DNA of 37,730 nucleotides from Apilactobacillus timberlakei (GCF_002993965.1 NZ_POST01000002.1:64287-102016), one strand, 5' to 3'. Counted from the first letter of the stretch, positions 1-8,764 are shown. Program-made: numbers and translations. The notes: generated from the sequence alone by a model not told the origin.

Positions 1-188
1 TAAAGGCAATGGCCAAATTAGCTATCGCTAGAAATACTGGTGCTCGTGGATTAAGATCTATTGTTGAAGATACAATGAGAGATGTCATGTATAATGTGCC
101 AAGTGACGATAATGTTAAAGAAGTTGTTGTTACTAAAGAAGCTGTTGATGGCGAAAAAGAACCTGAACTTATTTATGACAATAAATAA
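1..188 (+). CDS. clpX: ATP-dependent Clp protease ATP-binding subunit ClpX, C-terminal end only
   Basis: Only the last 61 or so codons are present, read from position 3 to the TAA at 186-188; the start lies outside the window. The segment [19 protein letters not shown] is the conserved C-terminal small domain (sensor 2 region) of ClpX, the AAA+ unfoldase that feeds substrates to ClpP. The tail ends acidic and lysine-rich ([11 protein letters not shown]), which is normal. The clpX-ysxC order is widely conserved in Firmicutes and supports the call. A rho-independent terminator follows, so ysxC is probably transcribed separately. This is a truncation by the window edge, not a broken gene. Confidence 0.95.
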   Translation, partial: KAMAKLAIARNTGARGLRSIVEDTMRDVMYNVPSDDNVKEVVVTKEAVDGEKEPELIYDNK

Positions 189-198
189 CTAAAATCAA

Positions 199-235
199 AA
201 ACGCCTTCCTAATTATTTTAGGTAAGGCGTTTTAA
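199..235 (+). terminator. Intrinsic terminator after clpX
   Basis: Arms AACGCCTT-CCTAA and TTAGG-TAAGGCGTT form a long hairpin with a short AT loop, followed by TTTT. It starts about 11 bases after the clpX stop codon. Confidence 0.88.
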
Positions 236-310
236 TTTCTTTTAAATAAATAATGATAAAATGTGTTAAAATACATTAAGAACTTTAAATGATAAGGGGA
301 AGTACTACCA

Positions 311-901
311 ATGGACGTAAACAATGTTAATATTGATATTAGTGCAGTGGAGCCTAAACAATATCCTTCAAATGGATATCCTGAGATTGCTTTAGTTGGT
401 CGCTCAAACGTAGGAAAATCTTCATTAACTAACGTTTTGATTAATCGTAATAGTTATGCAAGAACTTCAAATACCCCAGGTAAAACTCAGACTTTAAACT
501 TTTATAATGTTGATGATAAAATGTTTTTTGTCGATATTCCTGGTTATGGTTATGCTAGAATTTCTAAAAAAGAACGTGAAAAATGGGGCCAAATGATTGA
601 AACATATTTGACCACTCGTCGCCAATTAGACGGTGTTATTTTATTAATTGATGGTAGAAGAAAGCCAAGTAACGATGATTTGCAAATGTATGAATTCTTA
701 AAATATTATAATATTCCTACATTAATTTTAGCCACTAAGATGGATAAAACTCCTAAAAGTAAATGGAATAAGGAAACAAGTTTGTTAAATAAAACCATCG
801 AATTGAATGAAGACGATGAAATTATGTTATTCTCTGCTCAAACTAAATACGGTAAGGATGAAGTTTGGCAATGGATTGAAAAACATACGGGGGTAAAATA
901 A
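311..901 (+). CDS. ysxC: Ribosome biogenesis GTP-binding protein YsxC/EngB
   Basis: TrmE-Era-EngA-YihA-type GTPase of 196 residues, the usual length. The P-loop GRSNVGKSS lies at about residues 30-38, the G3 motif DIPGYG at 75-80, and the G4 motif TKMD at 142-145. Family members bind the 50S subunit and act late in its assembly; they are essential in Bacillus subtilis. The ATG at 311 is preceded by AGGGGA at a good distance. The gene follows clpX, the usual arrangement, but behind the clpX terminator. Its stop codon abuts the next start directly, so it is probably cotranscribed with the MazG-like gene. Confidence 0.96.
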   Translation: MDVNNVNIDISAVEPKQYPSNGYPEIALVGRSNVGKSSLTNVLINRNSYARTSNTPGKTQTLNFYNVDDKMFFVDIPGYGYARISKKEREKWGQMIETYLTTRRQLDGVILLIDGRRKPSNDDLQMYEFLKYYNIPTLILATKMDKTPKSKWNKETSLLNKTIELNEDDEIMLFSAQTKYGKDEVWQWIEKHTGVK

Positions 902-1195
902 TTGAATTTTAATGAATATCAAAAGGCTGCTAATAAAACACTTCGTGGAAACGAACAAGTTTTAACTAACTGTGCATTAGGCTTAGGTAGCGAAACTGGA
1001 CAAGTAGTGGATCTGGTTAAGAAATATACCTTTCATGGTGAAGAATTAAATCGTGAACAATTAGTTAAAGAAATGGGCGATGTTTTATGGTATCTATCAC
1101 AGATAGCCGAATGGAATAACGTTCCTTTTGAGGAAGTAGCCGATTTTAACATTAAACGATTGAATAAAAGAAAAGATGCAATGTTAAAAGATTAA
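902..1195 (+). CDS. MazG-like nucleotide pyrophosphohydrolase family protein
   Basis: A 97-residue single-domain all-alpha protein. The paired elements LGLGSETGQVVDLVKK (about residues 27-42) and EMGDVLWYLSQIA (about 58-70) match the MazG metal-binding helices, where the family normally has E-x-x-E followed by E-x-x-D. Here the first motif reads E-T-G-Q, so one usual acidic ligand is a glutamine, while ExxD (EMGD) is intact. Family members hydrolyse NTPs or dNTPs to monophosphates; the substrate cannot be told here. The start is TTG, immediately after the ysxC stop, with ACGGGGG inside the ysxC end as ribosome binding site. Confidence 0.8.
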   Translation: MNFNEYQKAANKTLRGNEQVLTNCALGLGSETGQVVDLVKKYTFHGEELNREQLVKEMGDVLWYLSQIAEWNNVPFEEVADFNIKRLNKRKDAMLKD

Positions 1196-1198
1196 AAA

Positions 1199-1228
1199 AG
1201 GCTTCACAATAATATTATTGTGAAGCCT
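1199..1228. terminator. Perfect palindromic bidirectional terminator
   Basis: A perfect inverted repeat with arms AGGCTTCACAATAAT and ATTATTGTGAAGCCT. It is flanked by an A-run on the left and a T-rich tract on the right. It sits between the convergent MazG-like gene (plus) and the 46-residue gene (minus), so it can end transcription from both sides. The A-run on the left gives the U-tract for the minus-strand transcript. Confidence 0.85.
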
Positions 1229-1235
1229 AATTAGA

Positions 1236-1376
1236 TTACTTTTCTTTTTTCTTGTTTTTAGAATTCTTATTTCCGTTTTTGAGGAATTTATCGCGCTTTT
1301 TATCATTTGAGTCAACTTTTGCAATTTTATCGAACATAGCATTTAAGTCGTTATTACGTTGTATATTTAAACTCAT
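1236..1376 (-). CDS. Small basic hypothetical protein, 46 residues
   Basis: A short minus-strand gene in an otherwise unexplained gap. It starts with ATG (complement of 1374-1376), with a perfect AAGGAG ribosome binding site (complement of 1387-1392) ten bases upstream. The product begins MSLNIQRNNDLNAMFDKIAK and ends in a lysine- and asparagine-rich tail (KNSKNKKKEK). It has no signal peptide or membrane segment. Short proteins with an N-terminal R-x-D-L-x-x-M-like stretch and a basic tail occur in lactobacilli and streptococci, but I cannot name the family with certainty. It is divergent from uvrC and ends at the shared palindromic terminator. A weak promoter (ATGACA, 17 bases, TAGTAT) can be read upstream on the minus strand. 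The ribosome binding site, placement and terminator make it a likely real gene; function unknown. Confidence 0.72.
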   Translation of the reverse strand: MSLNIQRNNDLNAMFDKIAKVDSNDKKRDKFLKNGNKNSKNKKKEK

Positions 1377-1467
1377 AAGTATACATCTCCTTGCTTTTAT
1401 AACTATATACTATCAAATTATTGTTTATTTGTCATATTAACTGGATTAATTAATTGAGGTGATAAAT

Positions 1468-3255
1468 TTGGCTACTCCACATATTGAACATAAACTAAGA
1501 TTATTACCAGACTTGCCTGGGTGTTACTTAATGAAAGACAGACTGGGTAAGATCATCTATGTTGGAAAAGCAAAAAATTTAAAAAATAGAGTTAGATCTT
1601 ATTTTAAAAGTAGTCATGAAGGTAAAACAGCTAAATTAGTTTCTAATATTCGTGATTTTGAAACGATTATAACTTCTACCAATAAGGAAGCCTTTTTATT
1701 AGAGATTACTTTAATTCATAAGCATCGTCCTCATTTTAATATTCAATTAAAACAAGGAAATAGTGGATATCCTTATATTAAAATTACTAAAGAAAGAGAT
1801 CCACAAATTAAAATTGTTAACCATATTAAACGTGATGGTGGATATTATTTTGGTCCTTATCCTAATGTATATGCTGCCGATGAAACTTTACATTTTTTGC
1901 AAAAAGTATATCCTTTGAGAAGATGTAATGGTTATCAGAATAGGCCATGTTTGTATTATCATATGGGGCAATGTTTAGGAGCTTGTTTTAAGAAAGTTCC
2001 TAAGTCTGTATATAATGAACAAATTAAACATATTAAATCATTTTTAAATGGAAATGTTGGGATTGCTAAAAAAATGCTCACTGCCAAAATGCTAAAAGCA
2101 TCTGGAAATATGGAGTATGAAAGAGCTGCTGAAATAAGAGATCAATTAAAATATATTGAAATTACGGTCGAAAAGCAAAAAATTATTTCTAATGATACAA
2201 CTCCTCGTGATATCTTTAATTACTATGTGAATGACGGTTGGATTTCTATCCAAATATTCTTTATTCGACAAGCCAGACTGCTTAAGCGAATTAAAAGGAC
2301 TTTTCCAATTATTGATTCTCCAGAAGAAGAAATGGATAATTTTATTGCTGGATTTTATTCTCAAGAAAATCAACCTTTACCTAATGAAATTCTTATTCCT
2401 GAAAAATTAGATAAAGACATGATTGCAGAAGCCTTGGATGCACCAGTTAGAGTACCAAAACGTGGGCAAAAAAAGGATTTAATAGATATGGCCTATAAAA
2501 ATGCAAAGCTAGTGTTAGATGAAAAATTTAGGCTAATGGAACTAGATAATATAAAAACTGTAGGTGCAATGGAAGATTTATGCAATTTATTAAACATTCC
2601 TAATGGTCATCGAATTGAGTCATTTGATCATTCTCATATTCAGGGTGCTGACTTAGTGTCTGCGATGGTCGTTTTTGATGATGGTAAGCCTAATAAGAAT
2701 GAATACCGTAAATATAAACTTAAAAATGAAGATCATGCTGATGAAGCTGATAGCACACGTGAAGTTATTAGAAGAAGATATAGTTATCTTCTAAAGTCTC
2801 ATCTTCCATTACCAGATTTAATATTGATGGATGGTGGGGTAATTCAATTAAATGCAGTAAAAGATGTTTTAGAAAATGAACTAAATTTACAAATTCCAGT
2901 TGCTGGGATGGTTAAAAATGATAAACATAAGACTGCTGATTTATTATTTGGTCAGCTAGATGAACATGTTTATTTAAATCCTAAGAGTCAAGCATTTTAC
3001 TTAGTTCAAAGAGTTCAAGACGAGGTTCATAGGTTTGCCATTAATTTTCATAGAAAAGTTCATACCAAGCATTCATTAAGCTCAGAGTTGGATAATATTG
3101 ATGGAGTGGGTCCTAAAACCAGAAATAAGTTATTAAGAGAATTTGGATCCTTAAATAACATTTCTGAATCACCTATTTCAAAAATTGAAGCCTTAGGTAT
3201 ATCACATAAGGTGGCTCAAAATATAAAATTTACCTTAACCAAGGTAAAAAAATAA
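1468..3255 (+). CDS. uvrC: Excinuclease ABC subunit C (UvrC)
   Basis: Dual-incision nuclease of nucleotide excision repair, about 595 residues, as expected. Domains in order: an N-terminal GIY-YIG nuclease (PGCYLMKD, then IIYVGKAKNLKNRVRSYF); a cysteine-bearing region (RPCLYYHMGQCLGAC); a UVR motif that binds UvrB (ERAAEIRDQL, near residue 215); an RNase H-like endonuclease domain (FDHSHIQGADLVSAMVVF and LILMDGG); and a C-terminal helix-hairpin-helix (LDNIDGVGPKTRNKLL). I chose the TTG at 1468 because GAGGTG at 1456-1461 is spaced correctly for it. The upstream in-frame GTG at 1459 lies inside that ribosome binding site. The uvrC-obgE order is common in lactobacilli. Confidence 0.95.
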   Translation: MATPHIEHKLRLLPDLPGCYLMKDRLGKIIYVGKAKNLKNRVRSYFKSSHEGKTAKLVSNIRDFETIITSTNKEAFLLEITLIHKHRPHFNIQLKQGNSGYPYIKITKERDPQIKIVNHIKRDGGYYFGPYPNVYAADETLHFLQKVYPLRRCNGYQNRPCLYYHMGQCLGACFKKVPKSVYNEQIKHIKSFLNGNVGIAKKMLTAKMLKASGNMEYERAAEIRDQLKYIEITVEKQKIISNDTTPRDIFNYYVNDGWISIQIFFIRQARLLKRIKRTFPIIDSPEEEMDNFIAGFYSQENQPLPNEILIPEKLDKDMIAEALDAPVRVPKRGQKKDLIDMAYKNAKLVLDEKFRLMELDNIKTVGAMEDLCNLLNIPNGHRIESFDHSHIQGADLVSAMVVFDDGKPNKNEYRKYKLKNEDHADEADSTREVIRRRYSYLLKSHLPLPDLILMDGGVIQLNAVKDVLENELNLQIPVAGMVKNDKHKTADLLFGQLDEHVYLNPKSQAFYLVQRVQDEVHRFAINFHRKVHTKHSLSSELDNIDGVGPKTRNKLLREFGSLNNISESPISKIEALGISHKVAQNIKFTLTKVKK

Positions 3256-3275
3256 TTATGAATTATATTGAGTGT

Positions 3276-3304
3276 TTTACGTTAAATATAAATGCCGTTA
3301 TACT
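3276..3304 (+). promoter_or_regulatory. Candidate promoter for obgE
   Basis: TTTACG (3276-3281), a 17-base spacer, then TATACT (3299-3304), in the short gap after uvrC. The gap also holds inverted arms TATTGAGT and ACTCAATA around the promoter. No terminator is visible after uvrC, so read-through is also possible. Confidence 0.5.
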
Positions 3305-3340
3305 CAATAAATAAAATAAAAAGTAGAGTTGATATAAAAT

Positions 3341-4639
3341 ATGTTCGTTGATCAAGTTAAAATAAATGTAAAAGCTGGTAATGGTGGTAATGGAATCGTT
3401 GCCTTTAGAAGAGAAAAATTTGTTCCTAATGGTGGGCCTGCCGGAGGTGACGGTGGACATGGTGGAAGTGTCATTTTTGCCGTTGAAACTGGAATGAGTA
3501 CACTAATGGATTTTCATTATAAACGTAAATTTGTTGCGGAACGTGGTGCAGATGGTGGAAATAAAAAAATGACTGGTCGTAGTGCTGATGACCTAGTTGT
3601 ATATGTACCTGAAGGAACTTCTATTTATGATAATGACACTAATCAACTCCTTTACGATTTAGTTGATAAAGGTGATAGTTATACAGTGGCCGCTGGTGGT
3701 CGTGGTGGTCGTGGTAATACTCACTTTGCTTCAGCTAAAAATTCTGCACCAGAAATTGCTGAAAATGGTGAACCTGGTGAAGAACGTAGTATTAGATTAG
3801 AATTGAAAGTTCTAGCTGATGTGGGATTAGTTGGCTTTCCTTCGGTTGGTAAATCAACATTATTATCGACAGTTACTAGTTCTAAACCAAAAGTTGCTCA
3901 ATATCATTTTACGACTTTAGTTCCTAATTTAGGGATGGTTAAATTAGATGATGGTAGAGACTTTGCTATAGCTGATTTACCTGGATTGATTGAAGGGGCA
4001 TCTTCTGGAGTTGGCTTAGGTTTTCAATTCTTGCGTCATGTTGAGAGAACTAGAGTAATTTTACATTTAGTTGATATGAGTGGACAAGAAGGCAGAACTC
4101 CAATTGAAGACTATCAAAAAATTAATGATGAATTATCTAAATACGATAATAATTTATTAAAACGACCACAAATTATTGTCGCAACTAAAATGGATATGCC
4201 AGATTCTGAAGAAAATTTAAAAGAATTTAAAAATGCTTTATCCAAAAATAATGATAATGTTTATGAGGTAATTCCAATTTCTTCTGTAACACATAGTGGT
4301 TTGAGTAAATTAATAAGTGAAACAGCTGAACTATTAGAAAAGACCCCTAAATTCCCTATTACTGATAATGAAGAACCAGTTGAAGATGAATCAGAATACA
4401 AATTTGATGCTGATGAAAAACCATTCGAAATTAGCCGAGATGAAGATGGTACTTGGATTTTATCTGGTAAGAAAATTGAAAAATTATTCAAGATGACAGA
4501 TACTACACATGATCAAAGCATGTTGAGGTTTGCAAGACAACTTCGTGGTATGGGTGTTGACAATGCTTTAAGAAAAGCTGGAGCTGAAAATGGTGATTTA
4601 GTTTCAATTCTTGATTTTACATTCTCTTATGTTGACTAA
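3341..4639 (+). CDS. obgE: GTPase ObgE/CgtA
   Basis: Essential ribosome-associated GTPase of 432 residues. Three domains are visible: the glycine-rich Obg fold ([20 protein letters not shown] and several GGRGG runs), the G domain (P-loop GFPSVGKST from about residue 165, switch [10 protein letters not shown], and TKMD), and a C-terminal OCT domain (roughly residues 355-432, after an acidic linker) as in Gram-positive Obg. It acts in 50S assembly and is linked to the stringent and stress responses. The ATG at 3341 has only a weak purine-rich ribosome binding site (GTAGAG), but the conserved start [13 protein letters not shown] fits the family. A strong terminator follows. Confidence 0.96.
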   Translation: MFVDQVKINVKAGNGGNGIVAFRREKFVPNGGPAGGDGGHGGSVIFAVETGMSTLMDFHYKRKFVAERGADGGNKKMTGRSADDLVVYVPEGTSIYDNDTNQLLYDLVDKGDSYTVAAGGRGGRGNTHFASAKNSAPEIAENGEPGEERSIRLELKVLADVGLVGFPSVGKSTLLSTVTSSKPKVAQYHFTTLVPNLGMVKLDDGRDFAIADLPGLIEGASSGVGLGFQFLRHVERTRVILHLVDMSGQEGRTPIEDYQKINDELSKYDNNLLKRPQIIVATKMDMPDSEENLKEFKNALSKNNDNVYEVIPISSVTHSGLSKLISETAELLEKTPKFPITDNEEPVEDESEYKFDADEKPFEISRDEDGTWILSGKKIEKLFKMTDTTHDQSMLRFARQLRGMGVDNALRKAGAENGDLVSILDFTFSYVD

Positions 4640-4645
4640 TATTTA

Positions 4646-4674
4646 AAGATGGGAATTGTTCCCGTCTTTTTTTA
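4646..4674 (+). terminator. Intrinsic terminator after obgE
   Basis: Arms AAGATGGGAA and TTCCCGTCTT (one G-U pair) with a short loop, followed directly by a run of seven T. Confidence 0.9.
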
Positions 4675-4676
4675 TG

Positions 4677-4705
4677 TATTGAAATGTATCTTTATATGCT
4701 ACAAT
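4677..4705 (+). promoter_or_regulatory. Candidate promoter for rnz-recJ-apt
   Basis: An extended -10 element, TGC then TACAAT (4697-4705), with TATTGA at 4677-4682 as a plausible -35 at a 17-base spacing. It lies between the obgE terminator and rnz. Confidence 0.55.
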
Positions 4706-4756
4706 TTATATTAGTGATTTTTTTAGATACGAATAAATAAAAAGGAATAGATCTTT

Positions 4757-5692
4757 ATGCAATTAGAATTTTTAGGAACTGGTTCTGGTGTACCAGGTAA
4801 ATTTAGAAATGTTTCAGCAACGGCTTTAAAACTATTAGACGAATGTAATTCCGTTTGGCTATTTGATTGTGGAGAAGGTACTCAACAACAAATTTTACGT
4901 TCAAACTTGAAGCCACGTAAAATTAACAAAATATTTATTACTCATTTACATGGTGATCATATTTTTGGGTTACCAGGTTTATTAAGTTCTCGTTCATTTC
5001 AAGGGGGTAATACACCTGTTACAATTTATGGTCCTAAAGGGGTTAGAGACTTTGTTGAAATTAGTTTAGGGGTTTCTCAAACTAAATTATCATATAAAAT
5101 AAATTATGAAGAATTTGATGAACCAGGTGTTTTATTAAATAATAAACAATTTGAAGTCTATGCTGATAGTTTAGATCATCAAATTGAATCTTTTGGCTAT
5201 CGTGTAGTGGAAAAAGATCATCAAGGAGAACTATTAGTTGATAAGCTAAAAGCTGCTAAAATACCTTCCGGGCCTGTTTATGGTAAATTAAAAAACGGTG
5301 AAACAGTGACCTTAGATGATGGTAGAACCATTGATGGAAACGACTTTATTGGTGAATCTCAAAAAGGAAGAATTATCACTATCATAGGTGATACTAGAAG
5401 TAATCCTAATAGTTATAAATTAGCTGAAAATGCTGATGTTTTAGTTCACGAAAGTACTTTTGGTAAAGGTGAGAGCAGATTAGCACATAATTATTATCAC
5501 TCAACTAACATGCAAGCTGCTAAGTTAGCTAAAAAAGCAAATGTTGATAAACTACTTTTGACACATATTTCAGCAAGGTACACTGGAAAAATGGCTATAG
5601 AATTACAAAAACAAGCACAAAGTATCTTTAACAATACTAGAGTGGTTAAGGATTTTGATGTGATAGATGTACCCTTTGAAAAAAACAATTAA
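4757..5692 (+). CDS. rnz: Ribonuclease Z
   Basis: Metallo-beta-lactamase-fold endonuclease that trims tRNA 3' ends, 311 residues as in B. subtilis RNase Z. The zinc motif HLHGDH is at about residues 63-68, with further ligands in the GDTR segment and the late motif LLTHISARY. The N-terminus [15 protein letters not shown] is typical of the family. The ribosome binding site is AAAGGA and the start ATG. It sits 13 bases before recJ, so the two are probably cotranscribed. A tRNA gene that does not encode its CCA end lies downstream in the same block, the type of substrate RNase Z processes. Confidence 0.95.
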   Translation: MQLEFLGTGSGVPGKFRNVSATALKLLDECNSVWLFDCGEGTQQQILRSNLKPRKINKIFITHLHGDHIFGLPGLLSSRSFQGGNTPVTIYGPKGVRDFVEISLGVSQTKLSYKINYEEFDEPGVLLNNKQFEVYADSLDHQIESFGYRVVEKDHQGELLVDKLKAAKIPSGPVYGKLKNGETVTLDDGRTIDGNDFIGESQKGRIITIIGDTRSNPNSYKLAENADVLVHESTFGKGESRLAHNYYHSTNMQAAKLAKKANVDKLLLTHISARYTGKMAIELQKQAQSIFNNTRVVKDFDVIDVPFEKNN

Positions 5693-5705
5693 AGGATGAA
5701 ATATA

Positions 5706-8009
5706 ATGATACCTGCAAAATTCGATTGGCAGTTAAATCAAAATGTATTAAGTGATGAACAAAAAGACATTGCTACTGAATTAGGGATTAGTCCACTAAT
5801 AATTTCAATTTTGTTTAGTCGTGGTTATAAAAACATAGATGATATTAAGTCATTCTTAACCCCACAAATTGAAAATTTGCGTGATCCTTATTTAATGCAT
5901 GATATGCAAAAAGCATGTGATCGGATAAAAAAAGCGATTGAAAATAATGAAAAAATTACAGTTTATGGTGATTATGATGCTGATGGCATTACTAGTACTT
6001 CTGTTATGTATGAAACTCTAGTTAATTTAGGTGCTAATGTAACATATTTTATTCCTAATCGCTTTAAAGATGGGTATGGTCCTAATCCTAAAAAGTACGA
6101 AGAGATTATTAATGATGGGACAAGTCTAATTGTAACGGTTGATAATGGAATATCTGGTAATAAATCAGTTGAATTAGCAAATAATATGAATTGTGATGTG
6201 ATTATTACTGATCATCATAAAATTCCTGATGATCTTCCAGAGGCATATGCAATTGTTCATGCCAGATATCCAGGGGATGAATATCCTTTTGGAGACTTTT
6301 CAGGAGTAGGCATAGCATTCAAAGTAGCAACTGCATTATTAGAAGAAATACCTGAAGAATATTTTGATTTAGCTGCAATTGGGACTGTAGCGGACTTAGT
6401 ATCTTTAACAGATGAAAATCGTATTTTAGTAAAGTATGGTTTACAAGAATTATCGGATACTCAACGTCCAGGATTAATGCATCTTGAACAATTAGCAGGT
6501 TTGAAAGCTGATAATATTAATGAACAAAGTATTAGTTTTGGCTTAGCACCTCGTTTAAATGCTTTAGGTAGAATTAGTGATGCAACAACTGGTGTAAAAT
6601 TATTGACCACATTTGATGATGAAGTAGCCGATGATTTAAGTCATGATACTGAAAACGAAAATAAAAAAAGAAGAAAGCTAGTTGATGACATTTTTCTACA
6701 AGCATCGAAAATGGCATCAAACAATACGGATAAGCATACAATTATTGTATATGGTGATAATTGGCATGAAGGTGTTGTTGGAATTGTTGCTAGTCGTTTA
6801 GTTGAAAAATATAATAAACCAACTATTGTTATGAGTCACAATCCTGAAACTGGTATATATAAAGGTTCAGGTAGGAGTGTTGAAGGGTTTGATTTATTTG
6901 ATGCCATAAATGGTATTCATGAGAATATGGTTTCATTTGGTGGACATAGTATGGCAATCGGATTAAGTATTAGGAGTGACGATTTAAATACCCTAATTAA
7001 TCATTTTGAAGATTATGCAGTTAATAATGGTATTGAAAAGTTGCAAAAGCCTAAATTATTAATTTCCAAAAAAATTCAAGTAAGTGATGTCACTAAACAG
7101 CTATTTGATAATTTGCAAATGTTATCACCATTTGGAACTGATAATGAATATCCAATTTTTGAATTTGAACCACAGATGGTTACTAATGTTCAGACAATGG
7201 GAAAAAGTAATGAACACTTGAAATTTCAGATGCTTGATGATAATTCAAAAATTAATGTTTTAGCTTTTAAAAATGGTAAATTAGCTAGTCATTTAGAATC
7301 ATTATCTGATTGTGTTCATGTTGCAGGCCATTTAGAAAAGAATACTTGGAAAGGTAGAACTACAATTCAAGTCATGAACGATGATATTTATAGTGATGAT
7401 GTTGAAATAGTTGATTTAAGGTCTAATCAACTAAATAAATCTATGTTTCAGTATAGTAATTCACTATATGTTTTCTTTCATGAAAAAGTTTATAAGCAGA
7501 TTTTACCTTTTATAGAAAAATATTCTAAAGCATGCTTATATAATAATTTGTCTTTAGAAGAGAATTTTGATAATATAATATTTGTTGATTGTCCGGATTC
7601 TTTTGAAAGCTTTAATTTAGTTTTAAATGCTATTAGTAAAAATAATAAGTTGATTCTTTATCTTTATAATAATAATATTTTGCATGAAATGCCTACTCGA
7701 TCACAATATGCTGACTTGTTTAGATTTGTTGAAGGTCATAAAGATATTAAAATATATGATGATATTGATTTATTAAGTGATTATTTGCGGATTGATAAAA
7801 GTAATTTAGCTTTTATGATTAATGTATTTAAAGAATTGAATTTTATTTCAATTGAAAATGGTATTATGAATGGTAATCGTAATCCTGAATCAAGTGATAT
7901 AACTTTAACTAAAAGTTATATTCTTAGAAAACATCAATTAAATGTTAAGAAAAAATTGTTAGATGTTGATAATACAACTTTGAACCAAATTATTCGTAGT
8001 TGTTTTTGA
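5706..8009 (+). CDS. recJ: Single-stranded-DNA-specific exonuclease RecJ
   Basis: 5'-3' exonuclease of recombination and mismatch repair, 767 residues, the long Firmicutes form. The DHH superfamily motifs are present: DYDADG (about residues 89-94), DNG, and DHH (169-171). The DHHA1 region has HEGVVGIVASRL, GSGRS and the FGGHSMAIG glycine loop. A RecJ OB-type region follows, then a C-terminal extension of roughly 200 residues that is asparagine- and isoleucine-rich and weakly conserved. The ATG at 5706 has AAAGGA upstream. It lies between rnz and apt in one transcription unit. Confidence 0.95.
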   Translation: MIPAKFDWQLNQNVLSDEQKDIATELGISPLIISILFSRGYKNIDDIKSFLTPQIENLRDPYLMHDMQKACDRIKKAIENNEKITVYGDYDADGITSTSVMYETLVNLGANVTYFIPNRFKDGYGPNPKKYEEIINDGTSLIVTVDNGISGNKSVELANNMNCDVIITDHHKIPDDLPEAYAIVHARYPGDEYPFGDFSGVGIAFKVATALLEEIPEEYFDLAAIGTVADLVSLTDENRILVKYGLQELSDTQRPGLMHLEQLAGLKADNINEQSISFGLAPRLNALGRISDATTGVKLLTTFDDEVADDLSHDTENENKKRRKLVDDIFLQASKMASNNTDKHTIIVYGDNWHEGVVGIVASRLVEKYNKPTIVMSHNPETGIYKGSGRSVEGFDLFDAINGIHENMVSFGGHSMAIGLSIRSDDLNTLINHFEDYAVNNGIEKLQKPKLLISKKIQVSDVTKQLFDNLQMLSPFGTDNEYPIFEFEPQMVTNVQTMGKSNEHLKFQMLDDNSKINVLAFKNGKLASHLESLSDCVHVAGHLEKNTWKGRTTIQVMNDDIYSDDVEIVDLRSNQLNKSMFQYSNSLYVFFHEKVYKQILPFIEKYSKACLYNNLSLEENFDNIIFVDCPDSFESFNLVLNAISKNNKLILYLYNNNILHEMPTRSQYADLFRFVEGHKDIKIYDDIDLLSDYLRIDKSNLAFMINVFKELNFISIENGIMNGNRNPESSDITLTKSYILRKHQLNVKKKLLDVDNTTLNQIIRSCF

Positions 8010-8035
8010 TGGGATGAAAGGAAGTTATTTAGCCA

Positions 8036-8554
8036 ATGGCACTTGATTTGTATAAATATGTTGCTAGTTATGACAATTTTCCGGAAAAAGGAGTTACTTT
8101 TAGAGACATTTCTCCTCTTATGGAAAATGGTGAAGCGTATCATGAGGCTACAGATAAAATTGTCAGATATGCAAGAGATAAGAAAGTGGATTTAGTTGTT
8201 GGTCCTGAAGCTCGTGGATTCATTGTTGGTTGTCCAGTAGCTTATGATTTAGGTATTGGATTTGTGCCTGCAAGAAAAAAGGGTAAACTTCCAGGCAAGG
8301 TTGTAGGGGCATCTTATGGATTAGAATATGGTAAATCATCTCTATACATTCATGCTGATGCTGTTAAACCAGGACAAAGAGTTTTAATTACTGATGATCT
8401 ATTAGCAACTGGTGGAACTATCGAGGCTACCATTGAATTAGTTGAAAAATTAGGTGGTATTGTTGTGGGAACAGCTTTTATCATTGAAATTTCTGAATTA
8501 AAAGGTCGAGATAAAATTAAAGATTATGATCTTTTAAGTCTTTTACAATATTAA
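8036..8554 (+). CDS. apt: Adenine phosphoribosyltransferase
   Basis: Purine salvage enzyme that makes AMP from adenine and PRPP, 172 residues. The PRPP loop is [12 protein letters not shown] (about residues 116-127), and the segments [10 protein letters not shown] and ARKKGKLPG are family hallmarks. The ribosome binding site is GAAAGGAAG before the ATG at 8036. The recJ-apt pairing is conserved in Firmicutes. The gene ends about 37 bases before the tRNA-Ser gene, with a hairpin between them. Confidence 0.96.
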   Translation: MALDLYKYVASYDNFPEKGVTFRDISPLMENGEAYHEATDKIVRYARDKKVDLVVGPEARGFIVGCPVAYDLGIGFVPARKKGKLPGKVVGASYGLEYGKSSLYIHADAVKPGQRVLITDDLLATGGTIEATIELVEKLGGIVVGTAFIIEISELKGRDKIKDYDLLSLLQY

Positions 8555-8562
8555 AATTATTT

Positions 8563-8585
8563 ATGATGTGATTTGTTCACATCAT
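8563..8585 (+). other. Hairpin between apt and tRNA-Ser
   Basis: Nine-base arms ATGATGTGA and TCACATCAT around the loop TTTGT. There is no proper T-run (TATTAT follows), and the tRNA starts six bases later. It may be a weak terminator of apt or a processing/stabilising stem in an apt-tRNA cotranscript. No separate tRNA promoter is obvious. Confidence 0.5.
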
Positions 8586-8591
8586 TATTAT

Positions 8592-8677
8592 GGAGAGTTG
8601 GCAGAGCGGTAATGCATCGGACTCGAAATCCGACGAACCGGTTTTTCCGGCGGGCAGGTTCGACTCCTGTACTCTCC
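8592..8677 (+). tRNA. tRNA-Ser, anticodon CGA
   Basis: A full class II cloverleaf can be drawn. Acceptor arms GGAGAGT (8592-8598) and ACTCTCC (8671-8677); D arm GCA/TGC; anticodon stem TCGGA/TCCGA with loop CTCGAAA, giving anticodon CGA at 8624-8626; long variable arm closed by CCGG and CCGG; T stem GCAGG/CCTGT with loop TTCGACT. The long variable arm plus CGA identifies a serine tRNA that reads UCG. CCA is not encoded. The base after the acceptor stem, the discriminator, is T rather than the G usual for bacterial serine tRNAs. Confidence 0.93.
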
Positions 8678-8691
8678 TTATAACATTTTAT

Positions 8692-8723
8692 AAGTACTAA
8701 TATTTATATTAGTACTTTTTTTA
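8692..8723 (+). terminator. Intrinsic terminator after tRNA-Ser
   Basis: Perfect 12-base arms AAGTACTAATAT and ATATTAGTACTT with a TT loop, followed by a T-run. Confidence 0.88.
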
Positions 8724-8764
8724 TATCCTAGTATTAGGATATTTATATATATAAATGCTATAAT
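8723..8764 (+). promoter_or_regulatory. Promoter of the GH20 gene with overlapping inverted repeat (possible operator)
   Basis: A consensus extended -10 (TGC followed by TATAAT, 8756-8764) lies 35 bases before the GH20 start codon. The -35 region is poor and is overlapped by a perfect 8-base inverted repeat, ATATCCTA and TAGGATAT (8723-8742, four-base loop). The symmetry and position would suit a transcription-factor operator. The promoter is well supported; the operator is inference. Confidence 0.55.

Noticed and set aside
1252-1440. A plus-strand 62-residue hydrophobic open frame
   Set aside because: It is antisense to the 46-residue minus-strand gene, which has a far better ribosome binding site and terminator.
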